Position numbers and translations under genes: made by a program. A DNA stretch of 41,888 nucleotides from the NCBI GenBank assembly GCA_015067435.1, contig SVMM01000022.1:1-41888 (forward strand). The letters are read 5' to 3'. Below the pieces are notes generated by a model. The model was not told the origin of the DNA. It searched no databases and saw nothing but the letters and a program-made list of their open reading frames with translations. The stretch is from Oscillospiraceae bacterium (GTDB lineage: Bacteria; Bacillota; Clostridia; Oscillospirales; Oscillospiraceae). This document shows, piece after piece, positions 22,701 through 30,172 of the stretch; the stretch's first letter is position 1; the number at the start of each line of letters is the position of its first letter.

Positions 22701-25700
22701 AATCTCAAAGGCGATACGTCCGCCGTTGCCGCAAATCTCCCGCTGGTTGCTGATGGCGCGGTCATCAAGGACGGCGAAACGGTCGTGACGGGCAACTATG
22801 ACATTACCTATGTGGAGGCAAATCTGCTGCAGGTCATCCCCACGCGGCCCATGATCAAAACCGGGGAGTCCGTCACGGCAGGCGCCATTACCTACGGGCA
22901 GTCGTTGGAGAACAGCGCCATTACCGGCGCGGTCATGCAGGATAAGAACACCAGCGCGACCGTGGAAGGTACATTTGCGTGGAAGGACAAGGCCATCAAG
23001 CCCGCCGTGTCGGACAGCAACTCGACAAAGTATATTGTGGTCTTTACGCCGTCCAACTCGAATGACTACAGCCCCACGGAGATCGAGGTCACGGTCGAGG
23101 TTGGCAAAGCGCCCCTGACCGTCACCGCAGAGGACAAGGAGATGGTCTATCGCACGACCGTCCCCGCATTGACCTATACGGTCGAGGGACTGGTCAACAA
23201 CGAGACCGCCTCTGTCGCGCTGGAGGGCGCGCTGACGACCACGGGCAGCAGCACCGCGAGCGTGAACACCTATGACATTACGCAGGGCGATCTGACAGCG
23301 ACCGCGAATTACACGATCAGCACATTTAATAAAGGAACACTGACCATCAAAAAAGCGGATCAGACCGCACCCGCCGCAAAAGAGGGCTACACCATCAGCG
23401 GCGGCGAGATCACGGTCAAGACGGACAAGAACACCGCCGCCAACAACGAAACGGGCTACGAGGTCTACGAGTTCACCGGTGCGGAAGACACGACCGGCAC
23501 GAAGAAAGACAGCCCCGTCACCATCGACGCCGCGAAGCTCTACAAGATCCGCTGGGCGGGCGGCGACAATTACAACGCCTCGCCGTGGACGGACATCGCC
23601 ACCACCGCGAACGTCACCGTAACGATCACGCCGGACGGCGCGGCGGGCAGCGTCGCGCTGACGAACGGCGGCAAGTACCCCATCAGCTCCTCCGTCACGC
23701 TGAATGCGGCGGCGAACACGGGCTATCAGTTCGCGTCGTGGCAGGACAGCAGCGGCAAGACGCTGGGCTACAATGCGGCGTATACCTTCACGCTGGACGG
23801 CGATACCGCGCTCAAGGCGGTGTTCGTGGACAGCAGCAAGACGGTGGTGCAGCTCCCTGTCGCCGCGGCGACGAGCAGTTTCACCTATGACGGCACGGAG
23901 AAAACCGGCGTAACGGCAAGTGACGCTAATTGCACGCTCACGAACGGCAAGGCCACCGACGCGGGCAGCTACACCGCCACCGCCACGCTCGCCGAGGGCA
24001 ATTACATTTGGGCGGACGGTACCACCGACGCGAAGACCTTCCCGTGGAGCATCGCCAAGGCGGAGCAGGCAAAGCCGACTGTTGAAGTCACCGGCAGCAA
24101 TCCCTATACCATCACGGCAACGCCCGCAAGCGGAACGGTTCCGCAGAACCCCGCGCTGGTGGTCTACTACACGCAGGACAACACCAAGCCCAAGTTGGAG
24201 TGGACGCCGATGCCGGACGGCGGCATCACGGGCGCCGTCGGCGTGTACTATTTCTACACCAAGGGCAACAACAACTACAACGACAGCGAGGTGGCAACGA
24301 GATCCGTCGGCAAGCCCACCGTGGTCTCCACGCTCCAGCCGACAGGCCTTGCGACAGACGGAGCGACACTCAACGGCAGCGTGTCCGACCCGGACGCGAA
24401 CATCAAGGGCTCCGGCGTCAACAGCGTGAAATACCAGTGGAAACGCGCGGACGCGACGAGCTGGACGGAGATTGAAACCCCGACCTATACATACGAAAGC
24501 GCCAAGCCGTTCAACGCAACCGCCACGCTCTCCGGTCTGACGCAGGACACCGAGTATCTGTACCGGCTGGTCGTGACGCTGAAAAACGACAGCGAGCTTC
24601 CCGGCAACACGATCCGGTTCCGCACGCCGAAGGTGACGCCGCCCACCGGCTCGATCACGGTAACGGTAAACTCTACCCCCACAGGTAAGGATGTGGTCGT
24701 CTCCGTTGAGGAGGGCAACGACATCATTGCCTCTCAAGAGTGCAAAACGGACAATTCGGTTACATTCACTCAGTTGCCCGACGGCTTCTACAACGTGGTC
24801 GTGCGCAGTAAGGACGGCAATTACGTTGAGACGCGCATGATCGCCATTCAGAACGGCACGGGCACGGCGACCACGTTTACCATCCCCAGCGGCAAACTGG
24901 CGACTGAGGTGGACATCAAGGACGCCGATACCCCGCCCATCGCCGTCGAGGGCCTGAACGATATCATCACTACGGCCGAGAAGGACGATGCGGCGGCCGG
25001 CACGAAAAATGTTGAGGTCGTGCTGGAGGTCGATAAGAAGGAAACGAATGAGCTTCCCGCCGCCGAGGTCAGCGCGCTCAACGCCGTGGTCGTCGCGGGC
25101 GGCAAGATCGACATGTACCTCGACCTGAGCCTCTACAAGACCACAACGACGCTTTCGGGCGGTGGCATCATTACCGGCAGCACAAAGGATGACATCGGCG
25201 GCACGAATACTAAGGTGCTGGAAATCGCCATCCCCTATGCTGACGCCAAGGCCAAGGATATCATGGTGTATCGCTACCATAAAGGCGCTGCCTCGGCGCT
25301 TACCAAGGTGGATGCCAGAATCGCCAACCCCTCGGCTGCGGACAACGGCAAGTTCTATGTGGATAAGGATAACGGCTATATCTTCCTTTACGCAATGGAC
25401 TTCTCCACCTACGCCATCGGCACGCCGAAGCCCGCGCCTGCGCCTGCACCTGCACCTGCACCTACAGGCGGTGGCGGCGGATGGTTCCCCACGCCGACGC
25501 CGACTCCCACGCCCACGCCCGCAAAGGATATTACCGATCCGACCGTGACAGGCGTTGCGGACTGGCTCATCACCGACGACCATATCGTTTATCTCAATGG
25601 GTATGAGGACGACACGATCCGCCCGAACAGCAACATCACCCGCGCGGAGGTCTCCATGATCTTCTACCGTCTGCTCAAAAACAAGGACGTGACGATCACC

Positions 25701-26192
25701 AAGAGCTTCACGGACGTTCCGGACGGCGAGTGGTACTCACAGGCGGTCGGCGTGCTGTCGAACCTCGGCATCCTGCGCGGCTATGAGGACGGCGACTTCC
25801 GCCCGCAGAATCCCATCACGCGAGCGGAGTTCACCGCGATTGCCACGCGGTTTGCAAAGGCGACCAACGGCACGGCGAGCTTCCTCGACGTTCCCGAAAA
25901 CCACTGGGCGTATGGCAACATCGCAACAGCGTCGGACTACGGCTGGGTGAACGGGTACGGCAACGGCTACTTCGGGCCGAATGACAGCATCACCCGCGCC
26001 GAGGCTGCGACCATCGTGAACCACATGCTCGGACGCGCCGCGGATCAGGAGTGGGTACTGGCGAACCCCGACAAAATCAAGTATTTCGCCGACCTGCAAG
26101 ATCCGAGGAAGTGGTACTACCTCGATATGGTCGAGGCCAGCAACGAACACGACTTCACAAAGGATAACGGCGAAGAGAAGTGGAAGAAATAA
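19794..26192 (+). CDS. Giant SLH-anchored surface protein, probable phase-variable adhesin
   Basis: 2132 residues; ATG at 19794 after GGAGGT (19781-19786). The signal peptide is about 1-31 (LLTLAMLVGLLPATVLPARA). Then: a beta-rich part (32-90); a Gly/Ser/Asn-rich part (about 94-348) encoded by GGC-rich near-repeats; Ig-like and MBG-like modules, with paired copies starting near 561 (LEWGAHEFTYDGTAQKP) and 822 (LNWGNNAFTYNSEAQKP); an InlB/Listeria-Bacteroides repeat (about 1272-1342); a fibronectin-III-like part (near 1500-1600); a Pro-rich linker at about 1879-1908 (PAPAPAPAPTGGGGG, then PTPTPTP); and three SLH domains (about 1922-2081) that bind cell-wall polymer. No catalytic domain is seen, so adhesion or surface shielding is the likely role. 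The upstream invertible promoter implies ON/OFF expression. Confidence 0.92.
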   Translation: MKQTGRKLTSWLLTLAMLVGLLPATVLPARANITVTTLTSSTGRPLSSGVYYVNESVTFTGSAGNPGLAIASGATVYIYVQADKTLTATGGNASGKTGGGAGILVPSGSTLYLLGEGSVVAKGGDAANGTAGVNGSGGTVNYINDNGRRSYAQGGNGGNGGNGGGGAGAGIGSNGGNGGNGGSGGRKGELGWNNGSTTGMLSATNGSAGGSGTAAAAFGSIYVQTRLSITATGGSGKSTSWGSNGSGGAISGTKQHISGGMTFQATGGGGGGGGQGGGAGANYGSGGTGGGGGGGGGGGAAGYANLNPTAGQSGSNGAGGKGGYLNMTSDWNMGPQTTGGTKGSGGSTGASVQPTSVNYYTVTFTDASANAEQSYLFWKEGVTVTVPSSYTPPVGKIFQNKWKVTTAGTFVGNEVSPPLTTVNEEYDNGATITIAPGTKGNIILTAVTKDVEAPVIDPQPIASLTGWTYGDAVAAASRTLSVAATVSDGGTLSYQWYSNTANSNSGGTEIDDATGTSYTVPDGTGTNAGTHYYYCVVTNTLSGGTNKTASSVASLTVGPKTVTLEWGAHEFTYDGTAQKPSASVSNLEGGDTCAVTVTGGETNSNAKAGNTNYTATATALSNTNYTLTGTTNSTQTFTIAQRPVTITAKPQSVELNAPIETGTDQVVCDTELLPATDSLTAITLTPTERDALTTTGTITPSAATIENGGADATDNYEITYVNGNLTVTKGNPVVNVTAPTASEIIYGDTLSMSNLSLDGKMKDAHTGAEVPGTFAWETGTTVPDATQGSPASYTVRFTPDESFATLYEATTIEVPVTVAKRVVELNWGNNAFTYNSEAQKPAATVTNLVTDRGDTTETVAVTVTGEQTDSNAKAGNTEYTATASGLTGDRAANYTLEGTTNPTQTFTIAQKAITITAQDQTAQCGDDHADGNENIKITSDGSAATMVEAAISAAVTVATLAEGDKLTSINLKGDTSAVAANLPLVADGAVIKDGETVVTGNYDITYVEANLLQVIPTRPMIKTGESVTAGAITYGQSLENSAITGAVMQDKNTSATVEGTFAWKDKAIKPAVSDSNSTKYIVVFTPSNSNDYSPTEIEVTVEVGKAPLTVTAEDKEMVYRTTVPALTYTVEGLVNNETASVALEGALTTTGSSTASVNTYDITQGDLTATANYTISTFNKGTLTIKKADQTAPAAKEGYTISGGEITVKTDKNTAANNETGYEVYEFTGAEDTTGTKKDSPVTIDAAKLYKIRWAGGDNYNASPWTDIATTANVTVTITPDGAAGSVALTNGGKYPISSSVTLNAAANTGYQFASWQDSSGKTLGYNAAYTFTLDGDTALKAVFVDSSKTVVQLPVAAATSSFTYDGTEKTGVTASDANCTLTNGKATDAGSYTATATLAEGNYIWADGTTDAKTFPWSIAKAEQAKPTVEVTGSNPYTITATPASGTVPQNPALVVYYTQDNTKPKLEWTPMPDGGITGAVGVYYFYTKGNNNYNDSEVATRSVGKPTVVSTLQPTGLATDGATLNGSVSDPDANIKGSGVNSVKYQWKRADATSWTEIETPTYTYESAKPFNATATLSGLTQDTEYLYRLVVTLKNDSELPGNTIRFRTPKVTPPTGSITVTVNSTPTGKDVVVSVEEGNDIIASQECKTDNSVTFTQLPDGFYNVVVRSKDGNYVETRMIAIQNGTGTATTFTIPSGKLATEVDIKDADTPPIAVEGLNDIITTAEKDDAAAGTKNVEVVLEVDKKETNELPAAEVSALNAVVVAGGKIDMYLDLSLYKTTTTLSGGGIITGSTKDDIGGTNTKVLEIAIPYADAKAKDIMVYRYHKGAASALTKVDARIANPSAADNGKFYVDKDNGYIFLYAMDFSTYAIGTPKPAPAPAPAPAPTGGGGGWFPTPTPTPTPTPAKDITDPTVTGVADWLITDDHIVYLNGYEDDTIRPNSNITRAEVSMIFYRLLKNKDVTITKSFTDVPDGEWYSQAVGVLSNLGILRGYEDGDFRPQNPITRAEFTAIATRFAKATNGTASFLDVPENHWAYGNIATASDYGWVNGYGNGYFGPNDSITRAEAATIVNHMLGRAADQEWVLANPDKIKYFADLQDPRKWYYLDMVEASNEHDFTKDNGEEKWKK

Positions 26193-26329
26193 CAAATCTT
26201 TTTCCTGCCCCATGCGGTGAGGAGGCGCTGGCAGCAGGAAGAAACAGGCGATGTGATTGATCGAACATACAGCCGCCCCTCTCTACGGGGAGGGGCGTGA
26301 GAAGAAAAATATCATATTGCCCGGTGTGA

Positions 26330-26370
26330 GGGTGTGGAAAGCCAAGTGGCCTTCCACACCCTTATTTTTG
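26330..26370 (+). terminator. Strong Rho-independent terminator after the surface-protein gene
   Basis: GGGTGTGGAA (26330-26339) pairs with TTCCACACCC (26352-26361) plus inner GCC/GGC, then TTATTTTT. Confidence 0.85.
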
Positions 26371-26436
26371 TCGACCGTCATCGACAGTGTTCCCTATCAT
26401 TTTTTGGGGAATAGCGTCGAGGGCGGTCGATTTTTC
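26371..26436 (+). terminator. Second, long terminator-like hairpin
   Basis: TCGACCG (26371-26377) pairs with CGGTCGA (26424-26430), with inner TCGAC/GTCGA and TTCC/GGAA pairs, followed by TTTTTCTT. It follows the first terminator immediately. Confidence 0.65.
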
Positions 26437-26593
26437 TTGCCGGGAAATGCCACACCCTGCCGGGAAAAGCTCAAAAATGTAAATTTCGGCAGTTTAACCA
26501 AGAGAAACAGCGGCTTTTGGTGTTTTCCGCGAGGCCCGCCCCGTTTCTGAAATCTGGATTTTACCATATTTCAGAAAACGGAGGTTACACCGC

Positions 26594-27139
26594 ATGAAGA
26601 AGCGGTTTTATATCAAAAAGAACCCATCCGCTCAAGGAAACGACATTGAGTGGATCGAATTAAGCAAGCAGGCGTTCACAGCCTTCCTTGCCTCACCTGA
26701 AAGCAAGGGAAGATACTTCGTCAACATGGGAAACGCCATACTCGAAGCTTCGGAAGAAGCATACCTTGATTGGCTCAAGGAGAAGAACCACAGGGACTAC
26801 CTGCGCAAGCAGGCCAATGGTATAACCGTTTTGTCGATTTCGGAAAACGAAGATGCAGAAAGAGAAAGCGGTGAGAGTGCAATTAAGGACGCGTCGGTCG
26901 ATATGGAGGCAGATGTGCTTCGCAAAATAGACTTGGAGGCGCTGCGGTCTTCCCTCGCATCACTTGACGACGAGAGTTACTACATCATCCACTCGCTTTT
27001 TTTTGCTGAAAACCCGCTGTCGACGCGGGAGATGGAGAATAAACTTGGCGTTTCACACACCGTTATCGTCAGACGAAAGAATAAAATTTTGAAAAAAATG
27101 AAATTAGGTGTTTCCAAATCGGAAAAAAGTCAGCAATAA
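26594..27139 (+). CDS. Sigma-70-region-4-like regulator
   Basis: 181 residues; ATG at 26594 after GGAGGTT. The C-terminal part is a sigma-region-4-type HTH: ALRSSLASLDDESYYIIHSL, then PLSTREMENKLGVSHTVIVR, RRKNKILKKMKLG. The N-terminal part (MKKRFYIKKNPSAQGNDIEW, TAFLASPESKGRYFVNMG) is not a known sigma domain. Similar small sigma-like proteins are common near the integrase end of Clostridial ICEs, where they are thought to control excision or transfer genes. It is AT-richer than its neighbours, a sign of separate origin. Confidence 0.7.
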   Translation: MKKRFYIKKNPSAQGNDIEWIELSKQAFTAFLASPESKGRYFVNMGNAILEASEEAYLDWLKEKNHRDYLRKQANGITVLSISENEDAERESGESAIKDASVDMEADVLRKIDLEALRSSLASLDDESYYIIHSLFFAENPLSTREMENKLGVSHTVIVRRKNKILKKMKLGVSKSEKSQQ

Positions 27140-27615
27140 AAAGTAGGTGGCAAAAAAAGAGGCCGCTCGTGTCTTCGGGCACTCGCATATCCGGCAGCTA
27201 AGTAACGTCAGCGAATGAGCGAGCGACGCGGAGGGCGCGCCAAGACCACCTGCGGAGCATCAACGGACTCCGTAAAACGACGGCCATACAAGGTGCAAAG
27301 CGTGTTCCCGTCCATCCAAAAGCAGCTTTGGCAGGCTGTTTCGCCAAGACCTCATTCGTCTACAATGGTACCCCCGCCCAGTCACAGTTCCTGCGAGGCT
27401 TGCGTCGCAGGGTTCAAGCAATGAGGGCGGCTCGGAGAGATCCTCGGAGGGGTGAGATTCCCGGAGCGCGGCGCCCGCCGCGGTTTAGCTGTACGCCTTA
27501 CCGCTTGGGGGAGTAGCGACGAAAACAAGCGAACCTTTCATCTTTTCATCCTATCTCGATCTACGGGAGCCGCTCCCATCGCGGAGCGGCTCCCCACGGA
27601 CCACGGAGGACAAGC
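27140..27615 (+). other. 476-bp stretch without a clear gene
   Basis: Short frames exist (for example 27215-27424 and 27328-27516) but they overlap each other, lack ribosome-binding sites and show no family pattern. A degraded gene or an untranslated RNA is possible. Near the end is a perfect 12-bp hairpin, GGGAGCCGCTCC (27565-27576) / GGAGCGGCTCCC (27583-27594), 21 bp before mazF. Confidence 0.45.
27565..27594. other. 12-bp perfect hairpin upstream of mazF
   Basis: The arms are exact with a 6-nt loop CATCGC. There is no T-run after it. It could be a leader structure or operator controlling the toxin gene. Confidence 0.5.
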
Positions 27616-27984
27616 ATGAACGAACGACATATCCTTCGCGGCGATGTCTACTACGCCGACCTGCGCCCCACAATTGGCTCGGAGCAGGACGGCGTCCGGC
27701 CTGTGCTGGTGATTCAGAACAACATAGGCAACCTGCACAGCCCAACCGTAATCGTCGCCTCGATTACATCACGGCAGACCAAATCACATCTGCCTACCCA
27801 TGTCAACGTGGGCAGAGTGCGTGGTATGAACAGCCGCTCTATCATAATGCTGGAGCAGGTCAGAACCATCGACAAAGCCCGTTTGCTGGACTTCGTCGGG
27901 CACCTGCTCCCCGGCGCGATGCGTCAGGTGGACAGAGCGGTGGCGGTCAGTATGGGCTGCGACGATCCCAAGATCATAGGATAG
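27616..27984 (+). CDS. mazF: MazF/PemK-family endoribonuclease toxin
   Basis: 122 residues, ATG at 27616 after GGAGGAC. The MazF fold is clear: ILRGDVYYADLRPTIGSEQD, GVRPVLVIQNNIGN, SPTVIVASITSRQTKSHLPT, SRSIIMLEQVRTIDKARL. The conserved Arg in GVRP and Ser/Thr in ITS form the active site. MazF cuts mRNA at short motifs. No MazE-like antitoxin gene lies directly before or after it, which is unusual; the antitoxin may be elsewhere, or the toxin may serve ICE maintenance with a non-canonical partner. Confidence 0.9.
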   Translation: MNERHILRGDVYYADLRPTIGSEQDGVRPVLVIQNNIGNLHSPTVIVASITSRQTKSHLPTHVNVGRVRGMNSRSIIMLEQVRTIDKARLLDFVGHLLPGAMRQVDRAVAVSMGCDDPKIIG

Positions 27985-28054
27985 GGCACTGGCAGCTTTT
28001 TACCCAATGATTCGCACAATTCTTCATTAGGTTTGGTAATAGCAATTCAGCCGA

Positions 28055-28121
28055 GGGTTTGGTATTGTGTGTCGCTGAAGGAGCGTACTCCTTACAGCAC
28101 GGGACACACGATACCAAGCCC
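28055..28121. other. 67-nt near-perfect hairpin between mazF and the excisionase-like gene
   Basis: GGGTTTGGTATTGTGTGTC (28055-28073) faces GACACACGATACCAAGCCC (28103-28121): 19 pairs, of which two are G-T wobbles. Inside, GCTG-AAGGAG pairs with CTCCTT-CAGC. A partial copy, GGTTTGGTAAT, lies just upstream (28030-28040). The wobble positions favour an RNA structure over a DNA operator. Confidence 0.65.
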
Positions 28122-28142
28122 TCTCATTTACGGAGGAAAACA

Positions 28143-28367
28143 ATGCAGTATAAAACAGGTAGCATCCGCGAGATGCATCGCAGCTTGGTATCTGACGGGT
28201 ATCACATCAGTGAGAATACGCTCCGGACTTGGGTTAAGCAAGGCGTGGTCGCCGCCGCCTTCGTTGGAAAGAAGGCATACGTCAACTATGACAACATCGT
28301 TGCGGTCCTGACCACGGGAACCCAAAATCGCTGCGGAACGACTGCCGACGCCCGCATGATCGGGTAA
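28143..28367 (+). CDS. Excisionase-like HTH protein
   Basis: 74 residues; ATG at 28143 after CGGAGGAAAA. The chain (REMHRSLVSDGYHISENTLR, TWVKQGVVAAAFVGKKAYVN, YDNIVAVL) looks like the winged/MerR-like helix-turn-helix of excisionases. It lies 41 bp before the integrase gene, the usual place of xis. It would direct the integrase toward excision of the ICE. Confidence 0.65.
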   Translation: MQYKTGSIREMHRSLVSDGYHISENTLRTWVKQGVVAAAFVGKKAYVNYDNIVAVLTTGTQNRCGTTADARMIG

Positions 28368-28408
28368 AACCGGCATCCGCAAGCACATAGCAAAGGAGCG
28401 AGCAGACA

Positions 28409-29797
28409 ATGGCAAACATTCAGAAGATAGAAAAGAAAAATGGCGTCTCCTATAAAATCATCGTCACGCGAGGGAGAGATGACTTTGGAAAGCAGATCCG
28501 CCATTATAAGACGTGGACGCCGCCTCAAGACATGACGCCGCGCAAGGCTGAGAAAGAGGCGCAAAGAGTCGCATTCGAGTTCGAGCAAAGCATCGACCTC
28601 GGCTATGTCGTGGATAACCGCCAGACCTTCGCGGAGTATGCGGCGTATGTAATGGAGATCAAGGCGCAGAACGGCGTCAAGCCGAATACGATCTCAGAAT
28701 ATGAGTTCCTGCTCAAAAGGATCAATCGGTCGATTGGCGGAATGAAGTTGACCGATATCCGACCGCAGCATCTGAATATGTTCTATCGCGCTCTGCAAAC
28801 AAAGGCCGTATGTGAAACGGCGGTCAAGGCCGTGGCGAAGCCAACGATCAAGGAGGCGATGAAAGCGGCCGGAATGTCGCAGGAGCGCCTCGCAATCGCC
28901 TCCCACACATCCAATCCAACTATAACAAAGGTCTGCCGCGGCGAAGCTATCACAGAAGAAAAAGCCCGCGCGATAGCAGACGCCCTGGAATGTAGAGTCG
29001 GCGATCTCTTCACTCTGCGGAAAGACATGAAGCCGCTCTCCGACAAAACCATCTTGGAGCACCACAGACTGATCCACACCGTCCTCGGAATGGCCGAGCG
29101 GGAAATGCTGATACCTTATAACGCGGCGGACAAGGTCATACCTCCAAGATCCTCGCAATCTGATCCAAACTACTTCCAGCCGGATCAAGTCGCGGATATC
29201 CTCGAGGCGCTGGATACCGAACCTCTCAAGTGGCAGATGATTGCCCACCTGCTGATCGTAACCGGCTGCCGTAGAGGTGAGATTGCCGGTCTCAAATGGA
29301 ATAAGGTCGACTTTGAAAACGCGGTGCTTGAAATCAGCGCCAATGTCTGCTACTCCAAGAAATTGGGAATCTACGAAACATCTACCAAGACAAGGACGGT
29401 CCGCTACCTAAAAGTCCCGAATGAAACAGTTGCTATGCTGAAACGATACCGCGCGGCGCAAGCCGAGCAGCGGATCAAGTGCGGTGACCGCTGGAAGGAT
29501 ACCGGATATATCTTCACGCAGGAAACCGGCGAGCCGATGAACCCCTCAAGCATCACGGCGTGGACAAGAAAGTTCTCGAACCGCCACGGACTCCCGCCGA
29601 TCAATCCCCACGCCTTCCGCCACACGGTGGCAAGCGTACTGATCGCCAACGGCACGGACATCGTCACCGTATCCAAGCAGCTCGGCCACGCGCAGGTCTC
29701 CACCACCAGCGACAGGTACTCCCACCTCATCGACAGGGCCAGAGTGGAAGCCTCGGAGTGCATCGCTAATACGCTGCTTATCCGAAAAAAGGCATAA
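28409..29797 (+). CDS. int: ICE tyrosine integrase with an inserted XRE-like HTH domain
   Basis: 462 residues, ATG at 28409 after AAAGGAG. Order: N-terminal arm-binding domain (about 1-65), core-binding domain (about 72-135), then an insert at about 145-203 (KPTIKEAMKAAGMSQERLAI, PTITKVCRGEAITEEKARAI, GDLF) that reads as an XRE-type HTH, then the rest of the core and the catalytic domain. Catalytic residues: Arg288, Lys327, His401-Arg404, His427 and Tyr437 (SDRYSHL). Its stop is 168 bp from the 3' end of tRNA-Pro, the likely attachment site. It should integrate and excise the whole element. Confidence 0.92.
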   Translation: MANIQKIEKKNGVSYKIIVTRGRDDFGKQIRHYKTWTPPQDMTPRKAEKEAQRVAFEFEQSIDLGYVVDNRQTFAEYAAYVMEIKAQNGVKPNTISEYEFLLKRINRSIGGMKLTDIRPQHLNMFYRALQTKAVCETAVKAVAKPTIKEAMKAAGMSQERLAIASHTSNPTITKVCRGEAITEEKARAIADALECRVGDLFTLRKDMKPLSDKTILEHHRLIHTVLGMAEREMLIPYNAADKVIPPRSSQSDPNYFQPDQVADILEALDTEPLKWQMIAHLLIVTGCRRGEIAGLKWNKVDFENAVLEISANVCYSKKLGIYETSTKTRTVRYLKVPNETVAMLKRYRAAQAEQRIKCGDRWKDTGYIFTQETGEPMNPSSITAWTRKFSNRHGLPPINPHAFRHTVASVLIANGTDIVTVSKQLGHAQVSTTSDRYSHLIDRARVEASECIANTLLIRKKA

Positions 29798-29928
29798 CGG
29801 CGCAAGCCAAGACTGCAAAGGCGGCGCTCGGAAGCGGGCGCGCGTCTTTTTCCCGCTTTTGAGGGCTGTGCTCCTAAAATGTGCGCCGAAACCAAAATGC
29901 CAAATTTTTTGACGCCGAAAAATAAGAA

Positions 29929-29962
29929 AAACTCCTCAAAATCTCTCGATTCTGAGGAGTTT
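29929..29962 (-). terminator. Terminator of tRNA-Pro at the ICE boundary
   Basis: AAACTCCTCA (29929-29938) pairs with TGAGGAGTTT (29953-29962); on the minus strand a T-rich run follows (complement of 29920-29930). It ends tRNA-Pro transcription 3 nt past the CCA and may also stop int transcripts. Confidence 0.8.
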
Positions 29963-29964
29963 CA

Positions 29965-30040
29965 TGGTCCGAGTGGCGGGATTTGAACCCACGGCCTCTT
30001 GGTCCCGAACCAAGCGCGCTACCAGCTGCGCTACACCCGG
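29965..30040 (-). tRNA. tRNA-Pro (anticodon CGG)
   Basis: Read on the minus strand: acceptor CCGGGTG pairs with CACTCGG, discriminator A, encoded CCA (TGG at 29965-29967). The anticodon stem CTTGG/CCAAG encloses TTCGGGA, giving anticodon CGG. The T-loop GGTTCAAAT is normal. The 3' end faces the integrase, so this is the likely attachment site and the right boundary (attR) of the ICE. Confidence 0.95.
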
Positions 30041-30064
30041 ATGCGCCATACGCGCAACATGTGT

Positions 30065-30093
30065 ATTATACGCAGGCGATTGTTCAATGTCAA
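30065..30093 (-). promoter_or_regulatory. Consensus promoter of tRNA-Pro
   Basis: Minus strand: TTGACA (30088-30093), 17 bp, TATAAT (30065-30070), a perfect sigma-A promoter about 25 bp before the tRNA. Confidence 0.9.
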
Positions 30094-30172
30094 GTGTAAA
30101 TATCCCGGTTTGGCAAAGTTTTTTTCGCGGCCGCCTCCGGCGCGGTCACAGGCACGTCGCTTCGCCGTCGCG

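Larger units (their letters stand above)
26193..26593 (+). other. 401-bp intergenic stretch with stacked hairpins
   Basis: No credible gene. Contents: a hairpin CGCCCCTC (26274-26281) / GAGGGGCG (26290-26297); two terminators (26330-26370 and 26371-26436); the 10-mer TGCCGGGAAA twice near 26438 and 26458; and an inverted repeat TTTCTGAAAT (26544-26553) / ATTTCAGAAA (26568-26577) just before the next ribosome-binding site, possibly an operator. Confidence 0.6.

Noticed and set aside
21672-25583. A 1303-codon open frame on the minus strand inside the surface-protein gene
   Set aside because: It is a shadow caused by GC-rich codon use of the plus-strand gene. The product is Arg/Gly/Val rich with no family pattern, while the plus strand has a signal peptide and SLH domains.
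26257-26550. A 97-codon frame between the surface-protein gene and the sigma-like gene
   Set aside because: It crosses two terminators and has no good start signal.
27272-27286. GTAAAACGACGGCCA, identical to the start of the M13 (-20) universal primer site
   Set aside because: The next bases diverge and no lacZ-alpha or polylinker sequence surrounds it, so vector contamination is unlikely. Probably coincidence.
27395-27430. A tRNA-like stretch with GGTTCAAGC
   Set aside because: No acceptor or anticodon stem can be drawn around it.
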